Assembly (NCBI GenBank): GCA_000719025.1
Contig: JODP01000002.1
Location: 434,001 to 498,000 of the forward strand
DNA: 64,000 nucleotides
Reading direction: 5' to 3'
From: Kineosporia aurantiaca JCM 3230
GTDB taxonomy: Bacteria; Actinomycetota; Actinomycetes; Actinomycetales; Kineosporiaceae
Part shown: positions 1 through 7,505 of the stretch, piece by piece
Layout: each line of letters begins with the position of its first letter
How positions within the stretch are numbered: position 1 is the stretch's first letter
Made by a program: the position numbers and the translations under genes
The notes under the pieces: generated by a model
What the model was told of the DNA's origin: nothing
What the model saw: only the letters and a program-made list of their open reading frames with translations
Database searches by the model: none

Positions 1-1
1 G

Positions 2-616
2 CTCGGGCTGGTCCTGCCAGGGCTGTTCGCCCTACAGGTGCGAGCGATCAGCGAGGCCACCGCGGCGCTGCGCAGGCAGGGAAAGAACCCGCAGGTGGAG
101 ATCATGGTTCCGCTGGTGGGGTCGGTGATGGAGCTGTTCCTGATCCGGGACGAGGCTGATCAGATCCTGAAGACCGTCCAGGAAGAACAAGAGGTAGACC
201 TGCAGATCCCGATCGGCACGATGATCGAGCTACCCCGGGCCGCGCTGACCGCCACCCGGATCGCCGAGGGCGCGGAGTTCTTCTCTTTCGGCACCAACGA
301 CCTGACCCAGACCACCTGGGGCTTCTCCCGGGACGACGTGGAGGGCGGGTTCTTCGCCACCTACCTGGACCGCGGCGTGTTCATGGTCTCGCCGTTCGAA
401 AGTCTGGACGTGGATGGCGTGGGCCGGCTGATCAAGATCGCGGCCAAGGACGGACGACGCACCCGGCCGGACCTCAAGCTGGGGGTCTGCGGGGAGCACG
501 GCGGCGATCCGGAGTCGATCCACTTCTTCCACCAGATAGGCATCGACTACGTGTCCTGCTCCCCCTTCCGGGTGCCGATCGCCCGGCTCGAAGCGGGGCG
601 CGCGGCAGTGATCTGA
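2..616 (+). CDS. ppdK: Pyruvate, phosphate dikinase, C-terminal fragment (5' end outside window)
   Basis: This is the C-terminal part of the PEP-binding TIM-barrel domain of pyruvate phosphate dikinase, which interconverts pyruvate, ATP and phosphate with PEP, AMP and PPi in the cytosol. The open frame runs in from the window edge with no start. Family signatures are clear: the metal-ligand segment IGTMIELPRAAL, the FSFGTNDLTQTTWG block, and the GVCGEHGGDPESI block with the catalytic cysteine. The TGA stop is at 614-616, so the 3' end is intact. An OsmC gene follows 22 bp later. PEP synthase and enzyme I share the fold, but the GTNDLTQTT and CGEHGGDP blocks fit dikinase best. Confidence 0.95.
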   Translation, partial: LGLVLPGLFALQVRAISEATAALRRQGKNPQVEIMVPLVGSVMELFLIRDEADQILKTVQEEQEVDLQIPIGTMIELPRAALTATRIAEGAEFFSFGTNDLTQTTWGFSRDDVEGGFFATYLDRGVFMVSPFESLDVDGVGRLIKIAAKDGRRTRPDLKLGVCGEHGGDPESIHFFHQIGIDYVSCSPFRVPIARLEAGRAAVI

Positions 617-638
617 CCCCGCGTGCGATATTCGGGGG

Positions 639-1070
639 ATGGCTGATCAGAAGGACGACAACCGCTCGGTGACCATCGAACGACTTGAGGAGGGCGTGTA
701 CCTGGCCACCAACAAGCGCGGCGACACGCTGCGCTTCGGAAGCAAGGCCACGGACGCGTTCTCCCCGGTGGAACTGCTGCTGACGGCCATCGCCGGCTGC
801 ACCGCCGTCGACGTCGACGTGGTCACCGGGCGGCGCTCTCCCGCGGAAAACTTCTCCGCCCGGGTAGACGCGGTCTACGTGCGAGAGAACGGGGAGAACA
901 GCCTGAAGGACATCACCCTGACGTTCGACGTGACCTTCCCGGAGGGTGAGGCCGGCGACGCGGCGCGCACCTTGCTGCCCCGCGCGATCAAGGCTTCGCA
1001 CGACCACACCTGCACGGTTTCGCGGACGATCGAGAAGGGCACCCCGATCACGGTCCGCACCGCCGAGTAG
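639..1070 (+). CDS. OsmC family peroxiredoxin-like protein
   Basis: This is a 143-residue OsmC/Ohr-fold protein. The family reduces organic or fatty-acid hydroperoxides in the cytosol with two thiols. The two expected cysteines are present: Cys54 in the IAGCTAVDVD helix and Cys125 in HDHTCTVSRTI. The length matches the YhfA/OsmC subgroup. The ATG at 639 follows a GGGGG stretch that may act as ribosome binding site. It is the last gene before a strong terminator hairpin and lies 22 bp after the dikinase gene, so the two may be cotranscribed. The physiological substrate cannot be read from the sequence. Confidence 0.9.
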   Translation: MADQKDDNRSVTIERLEEGVYLATNKRGDTLRFGSKATDAFSPVELLLTAIAGCTAVDVDVVTGRRSPAENFSARVDAVYVRENGENSLKDITLTFDVTFPEGEAGDAARTLLPRAIKASHDHTCTVSRTIEKGTPITVRTAE

Positions 1071-1082
1071 AACCTTCGAAAG

Positions 1083-1119
1083 TGAGGACGCTGGGAAGCG
1101 CGGCTTCCCGGCGTCCTCA
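1083..1119. terminator. Bidirectional hairpin terminator
   Basis: Long near-perfect stem: TGAGGACGC, then GGGAAGC, a three-base loop, GCTTCCC and GCGTCCTCA, with one T/G mismatch between the two blocks. It lies just after the OsmC stop and overlaps the stop codon of the convergent gene, so it can end transcripts from both sides. There is no real T-run. Confidence 0.8.
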
Positions 1120-1824
1120 GTTCTCCGCTTCCTTCCACGCGGTGAACGCGGCTTCGGACACGTCTCCCAGGTACTCCACCAGGTTGTTCCCGTAGCTGCG
1201 GGTGTCCAGGATCCGCAGGATCAGGCAGAACTGCTCTCCCGCAGGATATTTGGCGGCCAGCTGACGGCCCTGGCGGGCCAGGTACCGGGCGCCGGCGTGG
1301 TTGGAGATGGCGGTCTGGCCGGCCACCAGGAAGAGCGGCTTCTGCGGTTGGTCGGCGCCCTGGTACAGCCGGGCCACCAGCACGTGGGCGACCTCGCCGC
1401 GCTCGTAGCCGTATTCGTCACCGCCGACGTGCAGGCTCAGCGCGTCCTCGGTCTGCGTCACACCGGGCAGGAAGCGTCGCAGATGAGCCGCCGTGCGGGA
1501 GTTGGAACTCGGCCCACCCACACAGAACTCGGTCTGCTCGCCCAGCCCGCCGTGCACCTCGTAATGCATCCGGAAGTCCGGCTCCGCGTCACACCCCTTC
1601 ACAATCACCGCGATCTCGACGATCGTGGCCACGTCTCCCCGGCTGACGCTGTGCTCGCGCCCCCACATGTCCTTACCGACGATGACGGCGGCCCGATCTC
1701 CGGACGCCAGGCCGAAGAACTGCCGCAGACGAGCCCGCCGGCGATACTGCCCGAGCACCCCCAGCAGCCACAGCGCCCCACCGAACAGCACACTTGCAGC
1801 CAAATTGATGGCCAGGTCGCTCAC
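1117..1824 (-). CDS. Membrane-anchored protein of unknown function (actinobacterial family)
   Basis: This 235-residue protein belongs to a family of uncharacterised actinobacterial proteins whose general pattern I recognise; its function is not known to me. It has one N-terminal membrane helix (about residues 5-23) followed by a short RRRAR stretch, suggesting a cytoplasmic globular domain. That domain contains the blocks GEQTEFCVGGPSSN, VAGQTAISNHAGARYLA and ILDTRSYGNNLVEYLGDV, which read like a compact alpha/beta fold that may bind a nucleotide or small ligand. I chose the GTG at 1824 because GGGAGGA sits 6-7 bases upstream and the frame before it has no coding character. The gene is divergent from the amidohydrolase across about 85 bp. 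Confidence 0.75.
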   Translation of the reverse strand: MSDLAINLAASVLFGGALWLLGVLGQYRRRARLRQFFGLASGDRAAVIVGKDMWGREHSVSRGDVATIVEIAVIVKGCDAEPDFRMHYEVHGGLGEQTEFCVGGPSSNSRTAAHLRRFLPGVTQTEDALSLHVGGDEYGYERGEVAHVLVARLYQGADQPQKPLFLVAGQTAISNHAGARYLARQGRQLAAKYPAGEQFCLILRILDTRSYGNNLVEYLGDVSEAAFTAWKEAEN

Positions 1825-1908
1825 AGAGTCCTCCCGATCCCCGTGAGTGACTTTAATGCCATCGTGCGCCTCTTGTCCGATTCGGCCGGCTCTTCGCAGG
1901 ATGAGGAC

Positions 1909-3102
1909 ATGCCACCCGCCGACCGCGTCGCTCACCTCGCCCCCTTGGCCTTCGACGGGGAGCGCTTTCTTCTGCAAGGCGTCACGGTGCTCACCGAGGG
2001 ATCTCGCATCCTCTCCGTAAGCGCGGGCCAGACGGCAGTTCCGGAGGGTTTCGCGGAACGCCGGCACGAGCGGGGCACGCTGTTGCCCGGGCTGATCGAC
2101 ACGCATGTGCATCTGATCGCCGACGGGAAGGACGGAGCGCTGGGGCGAGATCCGGATCGGACGCCGGAAGAACGCGAGGCCATGATCCGGCAGTCCTTGC
2201 TCGCTCACGCCCGGGCCGGAGTGACGACCGTGCGGGACCTCGGCGACAACCGATACAGCGTGCTCGGGCGGGCGTCGCAGCACGATGAGCCCGCCGTGGT
2301 CGCCTCCGGCCCGCCGATCACTACCCCAGGTGGTCATTGTGTGGCCATGGGAGGGGAAGCAGCCGGGGTCGAGCAGCTCCTCCGAGCGGTGGACGAGCGG
2401 GCCGAGCACGGAGCGGCGCTGGTCAAGATCGTGGTCAGCGGTGGCGCCATGACCCCGGGGTCTGACCTGCTCTCGCTGCAGTACTCCCCCGAAGACGTCG
2501 CCCTGGTGGTGAAACGGGCCGAGCGCCATGGCCTTCCGGTGGCCGCCCATGCTCATTCACTCAACGCCGTCAACCTCTGCATCGACGCTGGGGTGAAGAA
2601 CATCGAGCACTGCACCTGCCTGACCCGTAACGGCGTGCAGACTCCGCCGGATCTGGCTGATCGCCTGCGGGACAACGGCATCCACATCGGCCCTACCTTC
2701 GGCCGGATTCCCGGCAGCCGACCCTCGGCGCAGGCCGAGGAGGTCACCCGCCGCACCGGCCTCGTGCCCGCGCATCGCTTCGTTCAGGTCGAGTACCTAC
2801 ATCGGCAGGGTGTTCTGGTCATCAGCGGCTCCGACGGGGGAATCCACGCGGCCAAGCCGCACGGCATCGTGGCGTACGCAGTGGCCGAGCTGGTGGCGGC
2901 AGGGATCGCCGTGGAGGATGCAATCGCCACCGCCACCTCGGTCTCCGCGCAGGCCTGCGGCTTGGAAGGCTCCAGGGGGCGCCTGGCTGCGGGCGCGGAA
3001 GCCGACCTCTTGGTGGTGGACGGCGATCCGCGCACCGACATCACCGCCCTGACCAGGGTGCGAGCGGTGTTCAGGGGCGGCGCAGAACTATCACTGAATT
3101 GA
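1909..3102 (+). CDS. Metal-dependent amidohydrolase (imidazolonepropionase/prolidase-like)
   Basis: This is a 397-residue amidohydrolase-superfamily enzyme. Such enzymes use one or two metal ions to hydrolyse C-N bonds in the cytosol. The metal site is complete: HxH at His66/His68 in LIDTHVHL, a likely carboxylated lysine at Lys173 (KIVVSGGAM), histidines at 214/216 and 234 (AHAHS and NIEHC), and the aspartate at 309 in SGSDGG. The arrangement matches the subgroup of Xaa-Pro dipeptidases and imidazolonepropionase-like hydrolases, so the substrate may be an N-acyl amino acid or dipeptide. The ATG at 1909 has a GAGG-type ribosome site. Its last 32 bases overlap the end of the convergent nicotianamine synthase gene. 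Confidence 0.88.
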   Translation: MPPADRVAHLAPLAFDGERFLLQGVTVLTEGSRILSVSAGQTAVPEGFAERRHERGTLLPGLIDTHVHLIADGKDGALGRDPDRTPEEREAMIRQSLLAHARAGVTTVRDLGDNRYSVLGRASQHDEPAVVASGPPITTPGGHCVAMGGEAAGVEQLLRAVDERAEHGAALVKIVVSGGAMTPGSDLLSLQYSPEDVALVVKRAERHGLPVAAHAHSLNAVNLCIDAGVKNIEHCTCLTRNGVQTPPDLADRLRDNGIHIGPTFGRIPGSRPSAQAEEVTRRTGLVPAHRFVQVEYLHRQGVLVISGSDGGIHAAKPHGIVAYAVAELVAAGIAVEDAIATATSVSAQACGLEGSRGRLAAGAEADLLVVDGDPRTDITALTRVRAVFRGGAELSLN

Positions 3103-3964
3103 TGACGTCGTTGAGCGGGTGGAGGACGCCCAGCTGCTCCCAGCCACTCAGCTCCTGGACACCGATCGCCGGATAGAGCAGGCGCCGCAACCCGGCCGCG
3201 CTCCGCACCAAGAGCACCGCGCCCGGTCTGAGCCGCTGCCAGAGCGAGCCCAGAATAACATTTTTCGCTTCCTGATCGAGCCCGGCCAGGGCGCCCAGCA
3301 CCACGATGTCGGCCTCGGCCACCGGCTCGAAATCCGCCGCGTCGGCCCGATGGAACCGCAGTGCCCCCGGCCCCAGCAGAGCTTCCCCACAGGCCGAGCC
3401 CAGGGTCACCGCGTCCGGCGAACGGTCGACCACGTCCATTGGCACGGCCAGCTCGTCGTAAAGGCAGACCGCACTGAGCGGCAGCGGGCCGGCGCCGAGG
3501 AAGCAGATCCGTTCCGCCGCCGACGGTTCCACGCCGAAGCAGCGCAGCAGGTTGATCTCGAGCCGGGTCAGCTCTCGGTAATTCTCCAGATAAGGAAAGC
3601 CCGCCAGCTCTTCGCGAGGCCGGGGCGCTGCGGCAATCCGGCTGGCCCAGTGTCGCTCAAGCAGGTACTCGCCCTCCGCGCAGACCTCGTGCAGGCCGGT
3701 CAGACGCGACGTGATCCGTTCGTCGTCCAGCACCCCGGCCGCGCGGAGCGAAAGGTCGCCCCCGTGCTCGCCGCAGAGCTCGACGAGTTCACCGAAAAGG
3801 CGATCGACCACGGACGACGGGGCCAGGTCCGGCTGGGATCGCAGGCTTTCGTAGAGCGCGGCCACCCGGGCGGCCAGATCGAGCGATGAATCGTTCAGCA
3901 GGGCCAGATCACCGACCTCAGCAATCACCCGGTGAACGGCTCCGCGTCCGGCTACCGGGGTCAT
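3071..3964 (-). CDS. Nicotianamine synthase-like aminobutyrate transferase
   Basis: This 297-residue protein is recognisably a nicotianamine synthase. The family transfers aminobutyrate units from S-adenosylmethionine to an amino acid or to each other, making metal-chelating nicotianamine-type compounds. Visible signatures are FPYLENYRELTRLE (123-136), the SAM-binding loop LGAGPLPLSAV (156-166), then VVLGALAGLDQEAKNVI and RPGAVLLVRSAAGLRRLLYP (246-265), which follow the plant and archaeal pattern closely. The start ATG overlaps the stop of the upstream acyltransferase (ATGA), so the two are translationally coupled. With CntL of staphylopine synthesis as the nearest functional model, a secreted metallophore is likely. 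No opine dehydrogenase or histidine racemase gene lies in the window. Confidence 0.9.
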   Translation of the reverse strand: MTPVAGRGAVHRVIAEVGDLALLNDSSLDLAARVAALYESLRSQPDLAPSSVVDRLFGELVELCGEHGGDLSLRAAGVLDDERITSRLTGLHEVCAEGEYLLERHWASRIAAAPRPREELAGFPYLENYRELTRLEINLLRCFGVEPSAAERICFLGAGPLPLSAVCLYDELAVPMDVVDRSPDAVTLGSACGEALLGPGALRFHRADAADFEPVAEADIVVLGALAGLDQEAKNVILGSLWQRLRPGAVLLVRSAAGLRRLLYPAIGVQELSGWEQLGVLHPLNDVINSVIVLRRP

Positions 3965-4545
3965 GCCCACCGTCCCAATTTCCCGCTCAAAGCGGCTGCC
4001 TTCGCTGCATCGATCTCGAAATGCACGGTGTGATAAGGATCCGGCCGGGCGTCGTAGACCTCGACCGTAGGCATCGATCGCCAGAACGACTCCGCCCCTA
4101 GCACCGACGCATCGGTATGGAGGTAGACCGTCTCGTACCCGGCCTCCTCGGTGGCCCATCGGGTCGCCACCCCCACCAACCGCCGGGCCAACCCCCGCCG
4201 CCGGGCCTCCGGCCGCACCCAGACCCGCACCAATTGGCAGACCTCAGGCCGGTTGTAGCGGGCAGCCAGCCATTCCGGGTTCGGCGGCACCGCCAGGCGA
4301 CAGGGCCGCACCGCAGTGGTGGCGAGCACCTGCGGCCTGCCCTCGGCCGCTTCCACCGCCACGAACAGCGCCGCCCCAGCAGCCCTCAGATATGTCTCGG
4401 CCAGATCGTCGATGTCCCGATGCCAGCGCCCCTGATACCCGCCCAGGTCCCGGTCGAGCACCGCGCGCATGCACGCCGCCGCTCCACCCAGATCCCCCGC
4501 CGTCGCTTGTCGGAGCTCGATGTCATTCGTCCCCCGTTCGCGCAT
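3961..4545 (-). CDS. GNAT family N-acyltransferase, coupled to nicotianamine synthase
   Basis: This 194-residue protein has the GNAT fold, which moves an acyl group from acyl-CoA to an amine. The acyl-CoA pyrophosphate loop is visible as RPEARRRGLARRL (about 111-123), followed by ATRWATEEAGYETVYLHTD, the usual motif B region. It is the first gene of a two-gene operon: its TGA overlaps the ATG of nicotianamine synthase. This suggests that it acylates the nicotianamine-like product or its amino-acid precursor, but that is inference; it could also protect the cell from its own product. The ATG at 4545 follows a GGGAG sequence. A Zur/Fur-like box lies 116-130 bp upstream. Confidence 0.85.
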   Translation of the reverse strand: MRERGTNDIELRQATAGDLGGAAACMRAVLDRDLGGYQGRWHRDIDDLAETYLRAAGAALFVAVEAAEGRPQVLATTAVRPCRLAVPPNPEWLAARYNRPEVCQLVRVWVRPEARRRGLARRLVGVATRWATEEAGYETVYLHTDASVLGAESFWRSMPTVEVYDARPDPYHTVHFEIDAAKAAALSGKLGRWA

Positions 4546-4576
4546 GATCCCGTCACTCCCTATCTTGCGAAGGCCT

Positions 4577-4608
4577 GTTATCGTCCATAACGGCTCGCCT
4601 CATGGCGA
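4577..4608. promoter_or_regulatory. Inverted repeats in the leader of the GNAT/nicotianamine synthase operon
   Basis: Two adjacent perfect inverted repeats lie between the promoter region and the acyltransferase start: GTTAT/ATAAC with a 5-base spacer (4577-4591), and TCGCC/GGCGA with a 4-base loop (4595-4608). They could be a second operator or a leader hairpin. No known riboswitch pattern is visible. Confidence 0.35.
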
Positions 4609-4660
4609 ATGTCCGCCTGCAGGAGCAGTTAGCGCACGAGAAGGACCCTAGCGGATATTT

Positions 4661-4675
4661 TGAGAATGACTCCCA
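4661..4675. promoter_or_regulatory. Zur/Fur-type operator candidate
   Basis: On the minus strand this reads TGGGAGTCATTCTCA, a 15-base imperfect palindrome with 5 of 7 base pairs matching and the two mismatches being transitions. It resembles the Fur-superfamily zinc box (TGAAAATNATTTTCA type) known for actinobacterial Zur. It overlaps the expected -35 region of a possible -10 element TAGGGT (4645-4650, minus strand) that would drive the GNAT/nicotianamine synthase operon. Assignment to Zur rather than another Fur-family protein is inference. Confidence 0.55.
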
Positions 4676-4693
4676 TTAACCGCCGGTACGGGT

Positions 4694-5629
4694 TCACACC
4701 ATGGAGGTCCGCCGCCCGGGGTTCTCGGCCAGAGGCGCGAAAAGCGCCGAACAGCGCTCCCGTACGTGCCGGATGGCCGGGCTGGAGGACATCGACCCCC
4801 GCCAGATCATCTCGATCACCCGGGTCGGCACCGGCCCGGAGACCTCGACCGCGACCACGCCCTCCGGCAGCGGCCCCCGCCCCAGCCGGGGCACCAGGGC
4901 CACCGCCCCCACCTCCTCGACCAGCCGGACGTGCGAGGCGAACTCCCACGACCAGTACCGCACCCGCGGGGGCCGGGCGAAGCCGGCGAACATGTAGAGG
5001 AACCAGCCGTGACAGATGCTGCCCACCGGCGTCGAGGCCCAGGGCTCGTCCACCAGATCGGCCGGGGTGACCGACCCGGCCCCGGCCAGCCGGTGGTCGG
5101 CGCGCACCAGGAGGTCGGCGATGTCCAGGCCGATCACCTCGCCCTCGACGAAGTCCGGCCGCTGCAGCGCGACCCCCACCCAGTGGTGCACCAGCCCCAG
5201 GTCGGCCTGACCGGCCGCCACCGTGTCCACCGCCTCGGCCGGATCCCGCTCGTACAGCTCCGGCACCAGCGCCGGGCTGGTCTTGGCCAGATCGGCCAGC
5301 AGCGGGGCGACCAGACCCCGCACCGCGGTGGAGAACGCCACGATCCGCAGCGGCCCGGCCGGTTCCCCCTGCTCCCCGCCGATCCCCGCGGTCGCCGCCT
5401 CCACCTGGCGCAGGATGCCGTGCCCGTGCCGGACCAGGGTGCGGCCCTCGTCGGTCAGCACCACCCCGCGCCCGACCTTCTCCAGCAGCACCACCCCGAG
5501 GTCCTTCTCCAGGCGCTTGATCTGCTGCGACACTGCGGACGGGGTGTATCCCCCGGCCTGCGCCGCCGCGACCACCGTGCCGTGGACGTCCACCGCGATC
5601 AGGCTGCGCAGAGCCACCAGGTCCATCAT
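4694..5629 (-). CDS. LysR family transcriptional regulator
   Basis: This 311-residue protein has the LysR plan: an N-terminal winged helix-turn-helix (about 1-60, with AAQAGGYTPSAVSQQIKRLEKDLG) and a C-terminal two-lobed effector-binding domain starting near residue 90 (GPLRIVAFSTAVRGLVAPLL). It is divergent from an EamA-type exporter gene across about 70 bp, the classic layout in which a LysR protein controls the neighbouring efflux gene. The ligand is unknown. Its 3' end faces the Zur-like box, so the regulator and the nicotianamine synthase operon run in the same direction with a promoter region between them. The start is ATG ATG at the 5' end; either may be used. Confidence 0.92.
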   Translation of the reverse strand: MMDLVALRSLIAVDVHGTVVAAAQAGGYTPSAVSQQIKRLEKDLGVVLLEKVGRGVVLTDEGRTLVRHGHGILRQVEAATAGIGGEQGEPAGPLRIVAFSTAVRGLVAPLLADLAKTSPALVPELYERDPAEAVDTVAAGQADLGLVHHWVGVALQRPDFVEGEVIGLDIADLLVRADHRLAGAGSVTPADLVDEPWASTPVGSICHGWFLYMFAGFARPPRVRYWSWEFASHVRLVEEVGAVALVPRLGRGPLPEGVVAVEVSGPVPTRVIEMIWRGSMSSSPAIRHVRERCSALFAPLAENPGRRTSMV

Positions 5630-5701
5630 GAAGCAATGCTACCGATTGACCGGCAGCAGAAGTCGCTGGACGTGAATGGTCGCTCCGCCCAAGCTGAACC
5701 T

Positions 5702-6652
5702 GTGACTACTCGGGACTCGCTGCTGGCCGTACTCGTCACCCTGATCTGGGGGATGAACTTCGTCGTCATCGACGAGGGCCTGTCCGGCTTCCCGCCGCTG
5801 CTGTTCGTCGCCCTCCGATTCGTCTTCGTGCTGTTCCCGGCGATCTTCTTCCTCCCTCGCCCGGACGTGCCCTGGCGCACCCTGCTGATGGTCGGCAGTT
5901 TCCTCAGCCTGGGCCAGTTCGCCTTCCTCTACCTCTCGCTGAACGCCGGGATGCCGTCCGGCCTGGCCAGCCTGGTGGTGCAGGCCCAGGTGGTGGTGAC
6001 CGTGCTGATCGCGGCCGGCGTGCTGCACGAACGGCCCAGCCTCAAGGCTCTGGCCGGGGTCGCTCTGGGCGCGGTCGGCCTGGTCGTCGTGGCCTTCGGC
6101 CGCTCCGCCGACACCCCGCTGCTCGGCGTGGCCCTGGCGGTCGGCGCGGCGACCAGCTGGGCCTGCGGCAACGTGCTGAGCCGGCAGGCCGGGGTGAAGT
6201 CGGGGCTGAGCATGACGGTCTGGTCGGCCGTGGTGGTCCCGATCCCCCTGGCCGCGCTGTCCCTGGTGGTGGACGGGCCCTCGACAGTCGGGCACGCCCT
6301 GGTGCACATCACCCTCGCCAACCTCGCCTCCACGCTGTACACCGCCGGCCTGGCCTCGCTGGTCGGCTACGGCATCTGGAACACCCTGCTGGCCAAGTAC
6401 GAGGCCGCCCAGGTGGTGCCGTTCACCCTGCTGGTGCCCGTGGTCGGGCTGATCACCGCCTGGCTGGCACAGGACGAGCGGCCCGGACCGTTCGAACTGC
6501 TCGGCGGCGTGATCCTGCTGGCCGGAGTGGCCGTCGTGGCGATCCGCCGGCCGTTCCGCCAGAAGGGTGCATCTCAGCCCTTGGGTGTGCGCCCGGAGGA
6601 TGACAAAGGTCCTCAGGTACAGGCGGGTTCAGCCTCGGGGCTGACGCTTTGA
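5702..6652 (+). CDS. EamA/DMT family transporter
   Basis: This is a 316-residue inner-membrane transporter with about ten hydrophobic helices and two EamA repeats, the first opening with LLAVLVTLIWGMNFVVI and the second near residue 150 (GVALAVGAATSWACGNVL). EamA proteins mostly export amino acids and small metabolites; CntI of Pseudomonas, which exports the metallophore pseudopaline, is of this class. I chose the GTG at 5702 because the first membrane helix begins just after it; an ATG at 5636 would run into the LysR promoter. The C-terminal 25 residues are hydrophilic. It is divergent from the LysR gene and may be controlled by it. Confidence 0.85.
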   Translation: MTTRDSLLAVLVTLIWGMNFVVIDEGLSGFPPLLFVALRFVFVLFPAIFFLPRPDVPWRTLLMVGSFLSLGQFAFLYLSLNAGMPSGLASLVVQAQVVVTVLIAAGVLHERPSLKALAGVALGAVGLVVVAFGRSADTPLLGVALAVGAATSWACGNVLSRQAGVKSGLSMTVWSAVVVPIPLAALSLVVDGPSTVGHALVHITLANLASTLYTAGLASLVGYGIWNTLLAKYEAAQVVPFTLLVPVVGLITAWLAQDERPGPFELLGGVILLAGVAVVAIRRPFRQKGASQPLGVRPEDDKGPQVQAGSASGLTL

Positions 6653-6657
6653 GGGTC

Positions 6658-6700
6658 GGTGCCGACAGAAGCTGGAACTCAGGCGCCGGCTGTCGGTACC
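6658..6700 (+). terminator. Hairpin after the EamA gene
   Basis: GGTGCCGACAG (6658-6668) pairs with CTGTCGGTACC (6690-6700) with one mismatch. It begins 6 bp after the transporter stop and ends 25 bp before the next start. There is no T-run, so it is either a weak terminator or an operator or leader structure of the small downstream gene. Confidence 0.45.
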
Positions 6701-6725
6701 GGCTGTTGTGTGAAGGAGAACCACC

Positions 6726-7025
6726 ATGGTGGTCGAGGTCGTGTCTCTGGGAGCGCTGGGCGCCGGGGTTCCGGTGATCCTGGCCGGTGCGGTCGGCCTG
6801 CTGGCCGCCCGATGGGGGCGGGCGGGCGCCGAGGCCGAGCCCGCTTCGGGAGCGGTGCTGGGCCTGGTCACGGCGGAGGCCATGGCCGACCTGCCGCTGG
6901 TGGCACCGGATCGGGCGGGCTACGGCACCGCGACCCAGCTGCTGATCCAGGCAGCGCGCGAGCGGCGCGCGGCGACCCCGACCCAGCCCACCTCGGTGGC
7001 CACCCGGGGTACCCGGGCGGCCTAG
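6726..7025 (+). CDS. Small hypothetical membrane protein
   Basis: I do not recognise this 99-residue protein. Its N-terminus (about residues 5-28, VSLGALGAGVPVILAGAVGLLAARWG) is a likely single membrane helix ending in a basic stretch. The rest is alanine-rich and probably cytoplasmic. The start is well supported by AAGGAGA about 7 bases upstream of the ATG, and codon use is as GC-biased as in the neighbours. It sits alone between the EamA gene and a GNAT gene. It is probably a real but lineage-specific protein. Confidence 0.6.
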   Translation: MVVEVVSLGALGAGVPVILAGAVGLLAARWGRAGAEAEPASGAVLGLVTAEAMADLPLVAPDRAGYGTATQLLIQAARERRAATPTQPTSVATRGTRAA

Positions 7026-7052
7026 CGTCCACCATTTCTATGATGTCCGGTG

Positions 7053-7505
7053 ATGAGTGACATCGACTTCCGTCGCGCGACCCTCGCCGACGTCCCCGCG
7101 ATCGTGGCCCTGATGGCCGACGACTACCTCGGTGCCCGGCGCGAGAGCCCGGACGACCTGCCCCTCTACCAGGAGGCTTTCGCCCGGGTGGAGCAGGACC
7201 CGGGCCAGTTCCTGGTGGTCGGTGAGCGGGACGGCACGGTGCTCGCGACCGCCCACCTGACCTTCATCCCCGGGCTCTCCCGGCGCGGTGCCACCCGGGC
7301 GATCGTCGAGGCCGTGCGGGTCTCCAGCACCGAGCGGGGAGCCGGCCTGGGCTCGGCCCTGATGCACTGGGTGATCGCCGAATGCCGCTCCCGGGGGTGT
7401 GATCTGCTCCAGCTGACCTCGGACAACACCCGGCTGGAGGCGCACCGGTTCTACCAGAAGCTCGGCTTCGCCCAGTCCCACGCGGGCTTCAAGTACGAAC
7501 TCTGA
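7053..7505 (+). CDS. GNAT family N-acetyltransferase
   Basis: This protein of about 150 residues covers one complete GNAT domain. The acetyl-CoA loop is seen in VSSTERGAGLGSALMHWVI (the R/QxxGxG/A pattern), and the C-terminal block NTRLEAHRFYQKLGFAQSHAGFKYEL is the usual motif B with the conserved FY..LGF. The domain type is that of small-molecule or amino-acid acetyltransferases; the substrate is unknown. Translation can begin at the GTG at 7050 or the ATG at 7053, and no clear ribosome site separates them. Its last 17 bases overlap the end of the convergent cydDC gene. Confidence 0.9.
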   Translation: MSDIDFRRATLADVPAIVALMADDYLGARRESPDDLPLYQEAFARVEQDPGQFLVVGERDGTVLATAHLTFIPGLSRRGATRAIVEAVRVSSTERGAGLGSALMHWVIAECRSRGCDLLQLTSDNTRLEAHRFYQKLGFAQSHAGFKYEL

